64,000 nt of DNA from Leptothoe sp034932105 (GTDB lineage Bacteria; Cyanobacteriota; Cyanobacteriia; Phormidesmidales; Phormidesmidaceae). The position numbers and the translations under genes were made by a program. The notes under the pieces are model-generated. The model searched no databases and had not been told where the DNA came from. It worked only from the letters and a program-made list of their open reading frames with translations. How positions within the stretch are numbered: the first letter of the stretch is position 1; every line of letters begins with the position of its first letter. Below, piece after piece: positions 7,623-16,828 of this stretch. The stretch is from NCBI RefSeq assembly GCF_034932105.1, contig NZ_JAYGIG010000010.1, forward strand, positions 1 through 64,000, in the 5' to 3' direction.

Positions 7623-8072
7623 TTAGCTGTGGTGCTTGCTTAGAAATCGATCCAGCTGGTTGGCAAAGGCTTCGCGATCGCGACTACCGATCGCTGGTGG
7701 TCCACCCGTTTCAACGCCGCTGCTGCGCAGGGATTCCATAAAGTTACGCATCGACAGCCGCTCTCGAATATTCCGTGCATCGTAAAATTCTCCCCGAGGG
7801 TTGAGGGCATAGCCATCCTTTTCAATCACATTGGCTGCTAAGGGAATATCCGCCGTAATCACCAGGTCCCCCTGGGCCATGTGCTGCACGATGTAGTTAT
7901 CTGCCACATCTAACCCCGAACGTACTTGCACCGAGTCAATATAGTCAGACGCAGGGATTTGGAGCGGAGCATTTGCCACCAACGTTAGGGGCATCTGTAA
8001 CCGCCTAGCCGCTCGATACAAAATCTCTTTGATCACATTGGGGCAGGCGTCCCCATCAACCCAGATTTTCAT
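7623..8072 (-). CDS. yaiI: YaiI/YqxD family protein (UPF0178, PIN/NYN-like)
   Basis: The 149-residue protein matches the whole YaiI/YqxD family. It starts MKIWVDGDACPNVIKEIL with the conserved WVDGDACP motif, continues with DVADNYIVQ and GDLVITADIPLAA, and has the ALNPRGEFY motif and the C-terminal GGPPAIGSRDREAFANQL stretch. The acidic residues in the first two motifs fit a metal-dependent nuclease-like (PIN/NYN) fold, but no substrate has been established for the family to my knowledge. It stands alone between gene-free regions, with HIP1-like GCGATCGCG in its own coding sequence near 7675. Confidence 0.93.
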   Translation of the reverse strand: MKIWVDGDACPNVIKEILYRAARRLQMPLTLVANAPLQIPASDYIDSVQVRSGLDVADNYIVQHMAQGDLVITADIPLAANVIEKDGYALNPRGEFYDARNIRERLSMRNFMESLRSSGVETGGPPAIGSRDREAFANQLDRFLSKHHS

Positions 8073-8384
8073 AGAACGGTGTTTGATTACTCACGAAACA
8101 ACAGGCTTAGAAATAATCCTGACATAATCCAGCGAATAAGGCGTTTTCTTGGACGTTAGTGCTTTTGTTCTCACTTAGCCAATTCTGTACTGCTGCTACC
8201 CGCACCGTCGCTTGCTGCCTACTCTACATTCTCATACAGTTCAGCTATATCAAAACTAAGACTCATGCTTTTGAGGCTGCCCCTATCGCCTGCTTTATAG
8301 GTTGCTTTATGGGTACTCAAAACCCACTGCCCAGATCATGGCGTCGAAAAACCTCGACAGAAACCTGTTTCTGACTTACCAATA

Positions 8385-8680
8385 CCTATTTTTCTAAACT
8401 CTTGCATGCCCGATAGTCACTAAATTTGTCACCACGATCAAACGTTTCGGTTGTATCTGACAACACTTCCACCATCAAACATGGAGATGCCAGAGAATCT
8501 TGCAACCTACTTTCCTATTGATCACAGCTCACAACAACATCCGGATAATAGTCAGTATTCTTCGCCTCAAGATGAACCTTAGTATCGGCAATATAGGATT
8601 GCACCCTTCACCCGACCTGTCCCCAACCACTTAGCCAATGCTTGTCCAGCTGACTTCTGCCCAAGGTATCTGTATTTTAG
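8385..8680 (-). pseudogene. decayed Uma2-family endonuclease gene
   Basis: Translation of the minus strand gives recognisable pieces of the Uma2 (DUF820) PD-(D/E)XK-like family: DTKVHLEAKNTDYYPDVVVS, then a stop codon after CDQ, then CLMVEVLSDTTETFDRGDKF and SDYRACKSLEK followed by another stop. The conserved YYPDVVV and EVLSxTTExxDRGxKF motifs make the family clear. Further stops and frameshifts lie upstream near 8615. The rest of the gap 8073-8726 contains nothing else that I can support. Confidence 0.75.
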
Positions 8681-8726
8681 GCGATTCTAATCCGGTGGCC
8701 GGAACCGGTTTAGCCTAAGACTTAAT

Positions 8727-9917
8727 CTAATGGAGCCCTACCGTAACTAACTGATTTACCATCACTCGCTCCACCAGCTGTCGCAGCACCATCGCCGCCC
8801 AGTCCACATCAGCCTCAGTTGTCTGATGCCCCAGGGTCAGCCGAATGCCCGTTTTGGCTGCCGCGTCGCTAAACCCCATGGCTTTTAGAATCGGGCTAGG
8901 GGTCAGGGTGCCACTATGGCAAGCTGACCCCGCACTGATCCCGATCCCTGCCATATTCAGTTGACGGACTAGGGCTTTTCCCGTCACCCGCTCTCCATCC
9001 GCATTGGGTAGATAAAAACTCACATGGTGGGGCAATCGCTCCTGGGGATGCCCCGTTAGCACCAGTTCAGGATGGCTTTGCACTTGTTCAATTAAGCGAT
9101 TCCGGAGCTTTAGTAAGCGCTGATTTTCTTGCAGGAGTTCTTGGCTAGCCAGCTGCGCTGCTAGGCCAAAGCCAGCAATTGTAGGTACCGCCTGGGTGCC
9201 TGAGCGTAAATTATTCTCCTGACCACCGCCGCGAATTAAGGGCACTAGGTCAGTGCCCGGTTTCACATACAGTGCTCCCGCTCCCTGTGGGCCATATAGC
9301 TTGTGGCTAGAGATGGAGAGTAAATCTACCCCCAATTGCTCCACATCTATGGGCAACCGCCCAGCGACCTGCACCGCATCAGAATGGAAGATGGGGACGG
9401 ACAGGCCTTGGTGGCGTCTGGCTTGGATCACCGCTGCTAGTTCGGCAATGGGCTGCAACGTACCTACTTCACTTTGGCCATAAATCACCGATACCAGCAC
9501 TGTGTCCTCGCATAGGGCTGCGGCTAAATCCGTTGGGTTGACCTGGCCATGGTGATCCACGGGTAACTGGGTAATGTGCCAGCCCTGTTGCTCTAGCCTC
9601 TTTGCTGGCTGAGTAATGGCGGAATGCTCCACCGCCGAAATAATGATGTGGCGAGGTTTACGGTACTGCTGTGCCACCCCCATGATGGCTAGGTTATTGG
9701 CTTCGGTACCGCTGGCGGTAAATGCGATCGCATCCCCCGGCGCGCCCACCAGCTCTGCCACCTGCATCCGTGCCGTTTCCATCACCGTAGCGGCCTGACT
9801 ACCCCAGCTATGAAGACTAGAGGGATTCCCCCAGCCATGGGTCATGGCTGACCCCATCACCGCGATCACCTCGGGGCGGGGCGGTGTAGTCGCGCTGTAG
9901 TCTAAATAGATCTGCAT
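8727..9917 (-). CDS. cysteine desulfurase (NifS/IscS-like)
   Basis: This PLP enzyme takes sulfur from cysteine as a persulfide for iron-sulfur clusters and other sulfur-containing cofactors. The 396-residue protein starts IYLDYSATTPP. It has VEHSA (His98 stacks on PLP), HSDAVQVAG (Asp180), the PLP lysine Lys206 in SSHKLYGPQG, and the persulfide cysteine Cys333 in SAGSACHSG. The short loop around the cysteine fits the group I NifS/IscS branch rather than SufS. There is no iscU or nifU next to it. It lies 36 bp downstream of prfC on the same strand, so the two may share a transcript. Confidence 0.95.
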   Translation of the reverse strand: MQIYLDYSATTPPRPEVIAVMGSAMTHGWGNPSSLHSWGSQAATVMETARMQVAELVGAPGDAIAFTASGTEANNLAIMGVAQQYRKPRHIIISAVEHSAITQPAKRLEQQGWHITQLPVDHHGQVNPTDLAAALCEDTVLVSVIYGQSEVGTLQPIAELAAVIQARRHQGLSVPIFHSDAVQVAGRLPIDVEQLGVDLLSISSHKLYGPQGAGALYVKPGTDLVPLIRGGGQENNLRSGTQAVPTIAGFGLAAQLASQELLQENQRLLKLRNRLIEQVQSHPELVLTGHPQERLPHHVSFYLPNADGERVTGKALVRQLNMAGIGISAGSACHSGTLTPSPILKAMGFSDAAAKTGIRLTLGHQTTEADVDWAAMVLRQLVERVMVNQLVTVGLH

Positions 9918-9953
9918 AATATATGCCCTATGTCGTCCGCCTATGATGTTCCC

Positions 9954-11591
9954 TTAGATGTCCTCCGGTTCTTTCCCCGACACCACCGGTGCCGTCTTAC
10001 TCAGCTTCAGCTTAGGATGCTCCCCTGCCACCTGCTGACAGTTCCACTCATTACGGAACAGCAACACCGGCCGACCATAGCTATCCTTGACCGTGACCGT
10101 ATTAAATAACCGTCCCGCATCCTGCAATGCTTCCCAACCACCCGTCACCCAGCGGGCCACACTGTAGGGCAACATATCCAGGTTCGTATCGACGTTGTAC
10201 TCATTTTTCAGCCGGAACTGGACCACCTCAAATTGCAGCTGGCCCACCGCCGCCAAAATGGGGTCCCGTCTCGAATCATCCGCCGAGTACATGATCTGCA
10301 CAGCCCCTTCTTCCCTCAGCTCTGTGACCCCTTTGCGAAACTGCTTAAACTTAGACGGGTTCGGGTTCTTCAAATAGGCAAACAACTCAGGGGAGAAAAA
10401 AGGAATACCTTCGTACTCCAGCTTCTGGCCTTGGTAAATGGTGTCCCCAATGGCAAAGACCCCCGGATTATTCAGACCAATCACATCCCCAGGATAGGCG
10501 GCTTCCAGGGACTCTCTTCCCTGGCCAAACAACTTTTGTGGGTGGGATAGGCGCACGTTTTTACCAGACCGGGCATGGTTAACCACCATGTCTTTTTCAA
10601 ACTTGCCCGAACACACCCGTACAAAGGCCACCCGATCCCGGTGTCGGGGATCCATATTGGCCTGCAGCTTAAACACAAATCCAGAAAACTCTTCCCGTGA
10701 GGGGAGCACCATCCCTGCGGTACTTTCCCGAGGCCCCGGTTGGAGGGCAAAGTCCAAGAATGACTCTAAGAACAACTCCACACCAAAGTTGGTCATGGCA
10801 CTACCAAAGAAGACCGGGGTCATCTCACCGCTGTGTACCAGTTCCAAATCCAGCTCAGGCCCCAGCTCATCCAAGACTTCCAGTTCTTCTAAAAACCGAT
10901 GGTATACGTCATCATCTCCAATCAGCTCCTCAATGCGGGGATCACCCCAATCGAGCACGGTGTCGAAGGCAGCCTTGGTGCCGTGGGCCTGACGCTCAAA
11001 TAGATGAAACTGTCGTTTACGGCGGTCAAATACCCCTTTGAACCGATCCCCCATGCCCACGGGCCAGTTGACGGCATAGGTAAACAGCTCTAGCTCTTTT
11101 TCGATTTCATCCAACAGGGCCAGAGGTTCTTGGCCAGGGCGGTCTAACTTATTGAAGAAGGTGAAAATTGGCAGTCCCCGCATTTTGCACACTTCAAACA
11201 GTTTGCGCGTTTGGGGTTCCAGACCCTTCGCCGCATCTTCCAACATGACGGCGTTATCCGCCGCCGCCAGAGTGCGATAGGTGTCTTCACTAAAGTCTTG
11301 GTGACCCGGGGTATCGAGCAGATTGATCCGATAGCCGCTGTAGTTAAATTGCAGCACCGTCGAGGTAATTGAGATCCCCCGCTGTTGCTCTAGCTCCATC
11401 CAGTCAGAAACCGCATGTCGTTGCGATCTCCGGGCTTTGACTGATCCTGCCTCATGGATCGCTCCTCCATACAGTAAGAGTTTTTCCGTCAGGGTCGTTT
11501 TACCGGCGTCAGGGTGGGAAATGATCGCAAAATTACGACGCTGCTCAACGGCCTCATCGATGGTTTCTGTGGACGGTAGGGTGGTGGTCAT
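9954..11591 (-). CDS. prfC: peptide chain release factor 3
   Basis: RF3 is a translational GTPase that recycles RF1/RF2 from the ribosome after termination. The 545-residue protein has all G motifs near the N-terminus (SHPDAGKTTL, RGISITST, DTPGHQDF, NKLDRPG), then the domain II stretch with KLQANMDPRHRDRVAFVRV and the C-terminal domain with VGQLQFEVVQFRL. The arrangement and the EDTYRTL motif after the G3 box are typical of RF3 rather than EF-G. It precedes the cysteine desulfurase. Upstream lies a 45-bp tandem repeat rather than a gene. Confidence 0.97.
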   Translation of the reverse strand: MTTTLPSTETIDEAVEQRRNFAIISHPDAGKTTLTEKLLLYGGAIHEAGSVKARRSQRHAVSDWMELEQQRGISITSTVLQFNYSGYRINLLDTPGHQDFSEDTYRTLAAADNAVMLEDAAKGLEPQTRKLFEVCKMRGLPIFTFFNKLDRPGQEPLALLDEIEKELELFTYAVNWPVGMGDRFKGVFDRRKRQFHLFERQAHGTKAAFDTVLDWGDPRIEELIGDDDVYHRFLEELEVLDELGPELDLELVHSGEMTPVFFGSAMTNFGVELFLESFLDFALQPGPRESTAGMVLPSREEFSGFVFKLQANMDPRHRDRVAFVRVCSGKFEKDMVVNHARSGKNVRLSHPQKLFGQGRESLEAAYPGDVIGLNNPGVFAIGDTIYQGQKLEYEGIPFFSPELFAYLKNPNPSKFKQFRKGVTELREEGAVQIMYSADDSRRDPILAAVGQLQFEVVQFRLKNEYNVDTNLDMLPYSVARWVTGGWEALQDAGRLFNTVTVKDSYGRPVLLFRNEWNCQQVAGEHPKLKLSKTAPVVSGKEPEDI

Positions 11592-11676
11592 GGAGGTGTT
11601 TCAGCTCATGGAGCATAGCCCGATCCCCAGCCTGATCACTGGATTGATCCCTGGGGTGAATCCCATTGTACTGTCC

Positions 11677-11832
11677 GGTGCCGATGCTCTGATGTCTTTA
11701 ATTCGGTCTTTCTGCCCCGGCGGTGCCAATGCTCTGATGTCTTTAATTCGGTCTTTCTGCCCCGGCGGTGCCGATGCTCTGATGTCTTTAATCCGGTCTT
11801 TCTGCCCCGGCGGTGCCGATGGTCTGGTGTCT
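11677..11832. repeat. 45-bp tandem repeat, three and a half copies, upstream of prfC
   Basis: Copies start at 11677, 11722, 11767 and (partial) 11812, each beginning GGTGCCGATGCTCTGATGTC with one or two substitutions. The unit is a multiple of three, so an open frame runs through it on the plus strand. That frame starts antisense inside prfC and has no family features, so it is not called as a gene. Confidence 0.9.
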
Positions 11833-11870
11833 ATGACCTGGGGCGGTCTGGGGAACTCCGATCCGAGGAT

Positions 11871-12587
11871 CTACCAATCAGCATCGTAGTATTCCACGGC
11901 AGTTCCCTGGGATGTAACCACTGTTAGGGGTAACTCTGCCTCCGCTTCACGGCGGGTGAACTGCACCACCTGCATGCCTGAATTGTTAGGTTCCACCACC
12001 ATCACATAGTGGTCGTCTTGCCACTGTACATCCACTACGCGATGGTGCATGAGCCATGCTTCCGCCAGATTTCCTTCATTGATCGCGCTGCCTTCATCAT
12101 GGCTGTAACAGCTGGCCCATATATCATCGGCCACAGACCACAGGCCGGACAGATTGATCGGCTCCATGCGAGCGCTCAGGCCATAGGTGGTAAAGCTAAG
12201 AACATTGTGCTGCCAAAACTGGTTAGCCACTTGTTGAAAATCTTTATCCTGTAGCAGCGTGCTGTAGCGTTCATCTGCGGCTAACTGTTTTTGCTGCTGG
12301 TCTAGGTTGGGACGCTGCCAGTCTGTCGCTTCACTACAGACGGAAAACGCTGTAGTTTCTTCAGCCTCAGGGGTGGACGTTGTTTGAAGCTGCGGGGCGA
12401 CGGCCTCAGCCGTGTTGACAAGATGACTGCTGGATTGAATTCCACCCACAGTTACCCCAATGGCCAGGGCCAATAATCCCTGCTGACCCAGTTGCTTTAG
12501 CTTAGATGCGACCATAGCTGCTTTCCGATGCGCCCTTTTCACAATATTTCTCTGAACTGTTCTAAAAACTAACTTTGATGATCCCAA
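11871..12587 (-). CDS. hypothetical exported protein
   Basis: I do not recognise this protein. The frame encodes 238 residues, but Met25 (MVASKLKQLGQQGLLALAIGV) is a more natural start (12515), because it gives a short basic segment and a hydrophobic stretch typical of a signal peptide or membrane anchor, with cleavage likely after NTAEA. The mature part has a Gln-rich helix region and a domain around EPINLSGLWSVADDIWASC, with two Cys residues that could form a disulfide. It runs in the same direction as prfC, separated by the tandem repeat. Confidence 0.6.
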   Translation of the reverse strand: MGSSKLVFRTVQRNIVKRAHRKAAMVASKLKQLGQQGLLALAIGVTVGGIQSSSHLVNTAEAVAPQLQTTSTPEAEETTAFSVCSEATDWQRPNLDQQQKQLAADERYSTLLQDKDFQQVANQFWQHNVLSFTTYGLSARMEPINLSGLWSVADDIWASCYSHDEGSAINEGNLAEAWLMHHRVVDVQWQDDHYVMVVEPNNSGMQVVQFTRREAEAELPLTVVTSQGTAVEYYDADW

Positions 12588-13246
12588 GGAGGATCACTAG
12601 GCCATGATGATCCCAGGATCATCACCACCCCATAGGCTGACCTGAGTTGGCTCGATCGATTCAGGGGATCAACTACTGGGGAGACCCATTGATGCGATAA
12701 CAGAGTTCTCAGCCTTGGCAACACCGAAAAAAAGGTTGCAACTGATGTGCTCCATATGTCTCGGCTCAGCCTCGGTGACGGATCAATCCTGAATGGGATC
12801 AGCTTCAGCGATGACTCTGTGGCTGGGTTGCTGTTGTAAGTACCTAAATTTAGGTACCTTGTGAATCCACTACAGCAGCATTTACAACTACAGGAACTCA
12901 GACGTAAACCAGGCAAAAACTTACTAACAGATACTTACGTTGACACGCACGATAATCAGGTTCTGAAGCTTTTGAGGTCGGCTCAACCTGATCAACATTT
13001 AATCAATGAAAAAACATTGTTACGTCAGCCCTGTATCTTTACGTATGTCTCTTCCAAACTTATGTTCCCATTATGGTCTAGGAATTCCTTTCCATGAAGT
13101 GCTTGGGGACAGTTTTTAGAAAATGTAATGACTGGCCTATAAGCAATCTACTCATGGCTGGTTTTTGGTTCAGATATCTAGTCTATTGGGATTTTTGTGA
13201 TTGCCCTGAGGAAATACTGTCACCATTGCTCCTCCGTCAGGAACGT
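12588..13246. other. gene-free stretch with a perfect 18-bp palindrome
   Basis: No reading frame here has convincing features. The notable element is GTACCTAAATTTAGGTAC at 12840-12857, a perfect palindrome without spacer that could be a dimeric regulator site. Near 12580-12625 several GATCATC/GATGATCC words cluster. The rest looks like ordinary intergenic DNA. Confidence 0.5.
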
Positions 13247-14227
13247 TTAAGGTTGATTCGATTGATCCTGTTCTCGTGTGGCTTGCTGTTGGGAGCTTAG
13301 ACTATTTCTCTCCCAGAAATATCCGCCTGCATATCCCTGAATGGCAGGTTGCGTGGTAGCCAAGTCCAGACGCTTTTCGGCGATGCAGGCATACTCTTCA
13401 TCCATTTCAATTCCGACATAGCGGCGGTTAAGTTTTTTGGCGACTACTGATGTGGTGCCTGATCCTAAAAAGGGGTCAAATACGATGTCGCCCGGCTGGC
13501 TGCTGGCCAAAATAATTTTTGCGATGAGCTTTTCTGGTTTTTGGGTGGGGTGGTCCGTATTCTCTGGCATGGACCAAAACGGGATCGATATATCTGTCCA
13601 TAGATTAGAAGGATGGGTGATGCGGAATTTTCCTTGATTGGTCGTTTGCCAGTCCTTGGGCTCGCCGTTGCGATCGCGATACGGAGCCAGCACACGGCGC
13701 TTCAATTTCACCGCATCCACATCAAACCAATAATCCTCAGATCGAGTGCCAAACCAAATATCTTCCGATGAGTTTTTCCAATTTTGTTTGGCTCCCCGGC
13801 CCTTTTCCCGCTCCCATGTAATCCGATTACGCACCGTAAAGTATTTAGTAAAGACGCTGTACACCGGCGGAGAGGATTGCCAGTCACAGCAGATATAGGC
13901 TGACGCATTGGGCTTTAGCAACCTGACCACCTGAGACATCCAACTGTCCAGCCAGGTTTCATAATCCTTGGGGGAACGATGATTAAATATTGCTTGGTTA
14001 AAAACCTTAGAGCGGTTGTAGGGGGGATCAACAATTAATAGATCGACAAAACTGTCTGGCAGATAGGGCAACGCGGCCATCACATCTTGGCAAATGGTGA
14101 TGTTTTCCAGAGCTTGGCAAGAGACATCTTGCGTAAATTTAAGCAGCTTTTGGCGATATATATGGCGTTCAGCGGCACTCAAAACTAAGGTGCGATTATT
14201 CGGTGCTCGTTGTTTATCCCCGTTCAT
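13247..14227 (-). CDS. site-specific DNA methyltransferase (beta-type N4/N6 amino-MTase)
   Basis: The protein has the catalytic motif IV (IVDPPYN) first and the S-adenosylmethionine motif (DPFLGSGTT) near the C-terminus, preceded by HPTQKPEKLI. This order defines beta-class amino methyltransferases, which modify N4 of cytosine or N6 of adenine. The frame is open up to 14284, but Met20 (MNGDKQRAPNN, 14227) is preferred since the first 19 residues look like upstream DNA. No restriction enzyme gene is adjacent, so it is an orphan. A chromosomal GGCC-type N4-cytosine enzyme is conserved in many cyanobacteria, and this may be its counterpart; the specificity cannot be read from the sequence. Confidence 0.92.
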   Translation of the reverse strand: MNGDKQRAPNNRTLVLSAAERHIYRQKLLKFTQDVSCQALENITICQDVMAALPYLPDSFVDLLIVDPPYNRSKVFNQAIFNHRSPKDYETWLDSWMSQVVRLLKPNASAYICCDWQSSPPVYSVFTKYFTVRNRITWEREKGRGAKQNWKNSSEDIWFGTRSEDYWFDVDAVKLKRRVLAPYRDRNGEPKDWQTTNQGKFRITHPSNLWTDISIPFWSMPENTDHPTQKPEKLIAKIILASSQPGDIVFDPFLGSGTTSVVAKKLNRRYVGIEMDEEYACIAEKRLDLATTQPAIQGYAGGYFWERNSLSSQQQATREQDQSNQP

Positions 14228-14375
14228 CCGTCTGCAATTTACGTTTACAGCAGCATAGCAAGTGGTTGTGGGGCCCAGACCCAATTTTTGGCAGCCACCT
14301 CAATACTTATTTTCCTGACGGATCAAAGCGATTAGTATGGATCCATACTCCGGTTATTGATTTTTCCTCCTTCCC

Positions 14376-15866
14376 ATGTTTGAAGCCCTCTCAGAACGAT
14401 TTGAGTCCGCCTGGAAAACCCTACGCGGCCAAGATAAAATCTCTGAAGCCAATATTAAAGAGGCGCTGCGGGAAGTTAGACGCGCATTATTAGAGGCCGA
14501 TGTCAGCCTCAATGTCGTCAAAGACTTTGTGGCTGACGTCCAAGAAAAGGCCCAAGGGGCTGAGGTGGTTAGGGGCGTCGCCCCGGATCAACAATTTATC
14601 AAGATTGTCTACGATGAATTAGTGGCCCTGATGGGGGAGGCCAATGAGCCCTTGGCCGATGCCAATCGCCCACCCACCGTGGTGCTCATGGCCGGTTTGC
14701 AGGGTACGGGTAAGACCACTGCCTCAGCTAAATTAGCCCTACATCTGCGTAAACAAGAACGCTCGGCCATGCTAGTGGCGACCGATGTCTATCGTCCGGC
14801 AGCGGTCGATCAGCTCATTACCCTCGGCAAACAAATTAATGTGCCGGTGTTTGAGATGGGCACCGATGCTAACCCGGTTGATATCGCCAAAGCGGGTATT
14901 GCCAAAGCGAAAGCAGATGGCGTGGATACGGTGATCGTGGATACCGCTGGTCGACTGCAAATTGACCAGGACATGATGGCGGAGTTGGAGCAGATCAAAA
15001 CAGCCATTAGTCCTGACGAAGTCCTCTTGGTGGTGGATGCCATGACGGGCCAAGAGGCTGCCACCCTCACCCAGACATTTCATGAGCAAATTGGGATCAC
15101 CGGGGCGATCCTGACCAAAATGGATGGTGACTCCCGCGGTGGCGCGGCGCTATCGATTCGTCAAATTTCAGGCAAACCGATTAAGTTCATCGGTATTGGT
15201 GAGAAAGTCGAAGCGCTGCAACCCTTCTATCCGGATCGGATGGCCTCTCGCATCTTGGGCATGGGGGATGTCCTCACCCTGGTGGAGAAAGCTCAAGAGT
15301 CCGTGGACATCGCCGATGCAGAGCAGCTGCAGGCCAAGATTTTAGAAGCTCGGTTTGATTTCAACGACTTTCTCAAGCAAACCCGCTTGATGAAAAATAT
15401 GGGTTCCCTGTCCGGCATCATGAAATTGATCCCCGGCATGTCCAACAAATTGTCAGCAGACCAGCTCCAGCAGGGAGAAACTCAGTTACGTCGCTGCGAG
15501 GCCATGATCAACTCCATGACCAAGCAGGAGCGAGAAGATCCCGATCTGCTGGCTAATTCCCCCAATCGCCGTCGCCGCATTGCCAAGGGTGCAGGGTACG
15601 CCGAACGAGATGTGAGTAAGTTGGTCAGCGATTTTCAAAAAATGCGCTCCATGATGCAGCAAATGGGTCAAGGGGGTGGCTTTCCTGGCATGGGCGGTGG
15701 TATGCCCGGTATGGGCGGCTTCCCTGGCATGGGCGGCTTTCCCGGTATGGGGGGCGGTATGCCCAATATGGGTGGGGGCATGCCAGCCCCTGGCTTTCGG
15801 GGTTATAGCGCAGGGGCAAAAAAGAACAAAAAAAAGAAGAAGAAAAAGGGCTTTGGTGCTCTTTAG
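14376..15866 (+). CDS. ffh: signal recognition particle protein Ffh
   Basis: Ffh binds 4.5S RNA and the signal sequences of nascent membrane proteins, and targets ribosomes to FtsY. The 496-residue protein has the N domain (FEALSERFESAWKTLRGQ), the GTPase P-loop GLQGTGKTTASAKLA, DVYRPAAVDQL, DTAGRLQ and TKMDGDSRGGAALS. A Met-rich M domain follows (LMKNMGSLSGIMKLIPGMSN). The C-terminal tail is unusually long, with repeated GGFPGMGG and GGMPGMGG units and a poly-Lys stretch before the end. Such Gly/Met tails occur in cyanobacterial Ffh. The gene is divergent from the methyltransferase, with a short shared promoter region. Confidence 0.97.
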   Translation: MFEALSERFESAWKTLRGQDKISEANIKEALREVRRALLEADVSLNVVKDFVADVQEKAQGAEVVRGVAPDQQFIKIVYDELVALMGEANEPLADANRPPTVVLMAGLQGTGKTTASAKLALHLRKQERSAMLVATDVYRPAAVDQLITLGKQINVPVFEMGTDANPVDIAKAGIAKAKADGVDTVIVDTAGRLQIDQDMMAELEQIKTAISPDEVLLVVDAMTGQEAATLTQTFHEQIGITGAILTKMDGDSRGGAALSIRQISGKPIKFIGIGEKVEALQPFYPDRMASRILGMGDVLTLVEKAQESVDIADAEQLQAKILEARFDFNDFLKQTRLMKNMGSLSGIMKLIPGMSNKLSADQLQQGETQLRRCEAMINSMTKQEREDPDLLANSPNRRRRIAKGAGYAERDVSKLVSDFQKMRSMMQQMGQGGGFPGMGGGMPGMGGFPGMGGFPGMGGGMPNMGGGMPAPGFRGYSAGAKKNKKKKKKKGFGAL

Positions 15867-16087
15867 GCCGATTATCTAACCCTTGCCCGCGTCAAGAATG
15901 GTGTTTTTTGGGGACAGAAAGCTAGAGATAGAAAGCTACAGGGGCGTGGTTTAGTTTGGTAACTGAGGTTTGCTCCCTGAGGTTTTTACTTTAGGTGGGT
16001 GATCGTTAGATAAAGAGTTTGGATTCCGCGCTTGTACATCCGCTGCAGATGGGAATGCTAATCAACATAAATTGAAATCATAGGTCT

Positions 16088-16696
16088 ATGAAAAAGCATC
16101 TTGGACTGGGTTTACTCGCCTTAGGTGTGGGTTTGCCCTACTGGCTATCGGCGCATCCCAGCTATGGGTTACCAGGACATTCCGTGAATGAGGTGAAAAC
16201 TTGGATGCAGGGGCATCCCACGTTGCGGGCCGATAGTCGGGAAGGACTACGGGTACACCGGGCCGATATTCCCTCCCGCCGGTTTACATTCCATGCCAGT
16301 GTTTTTCCCGTGGGTGGATTTCAAACTGCCCAAGCGGATGACGATATCTGGGCATCCCAAGGCCAGCGAGATTTTTCCACCGTGCGTCGTGAAGAATTTA
16401 CGCTGGTTAATTACGATCAGCCCGTCACCTTGGCTGGCTTAGAGGAATCCCTGCGCACCCTCTATGGTCCCGATACCTATGCCGATTATCGTCGGGCTCA
16501 GCCGATCTACGGCTATGGGGCTGATGCCAGCACAGCGATTCAAGGAGAGGTCCGCCTAGGGGGACTCTATGCCTACTGGTTAGAGCTCACCCCTGATGCT
16601 AACGGTGTGGTCACTATCGGTAAACTTAATGTTCTATTACCTGAGGATGTGGATCGTCTACAGAGCTATCTTCAGCAGCAGGAAGCTTTTAGGTAG
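16088..16696 (+). CDS. hypothetical exported protein
   Basis: The 202-residue product starts with a signal peptide (MKKHLGLGLLALGVGLPYWL.., cleavage near residue 23-28). The mature part has an even mix of strands with motifs such as FTFHASVFPVGGF, DIWASQGQRDFSTVRREEFTL and LRTLYGPDTYADYRRAQPIY. I recognise no family. It is probably periplasmic and looks like a single soluble domain. It follows ffh by about 220 bp on the same strand but with its own likely leader. Confidence 0.65.
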   Translation: MKKHLGLGLLALGVGLPYWLSAHPSYGLPGHSVNEVKTWMQGHPTLRADSREGLRVHRADIPSRRFTFHASVFPVGGFQTAQADDDIWASQGQRDFSTVRREEFTLVNYDQPVTLAGLEESLRTLYGPDTYADYRRAQPIYGYGADASTAIQGEVRLGGLYAYWLELTPDANGVVTIGKLNVLLPEDVDRLQSYLQQQEAFR

Positions 16697-16828
16697 CCGA
16701 TCGTTCAGCCTAATAATTATGACGCGTGCATCTACCGAGCGGACGCGCCGTTACGGGACTTCTACTGGGCGGTCGTCAGCGCCGCTCAACTTGTACTTTA
16801 TCGGCAGTGATTGACCCATTTCGGTCCA

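Noticed and set aside
8159..8374. 71-codon plus-strand frame
   Set aside because: No family features and no ribosome site; it borders the Uma2 pseudogene and reads like non-coding DNA.
11437..11889. 150-codon plus-strand frame containing repeated GADALMSLIRSFCPG
   Set aside because: It starts antisense inside prfC, and its repeats come from the 45-bp DNA repeat; no ribosome site or family features support it.
12569..12916. 115-codon minus-strand frame
   Set aside because: Ser/Cys-rich reading with no signal peptide or domain; it runs across the palindrome and looks spurious.
13094..13300. 68-codon plus-strand frame
   Set aside because: Overlaps the end of the methyltransferase gene on the other strand and has no recognisable features.
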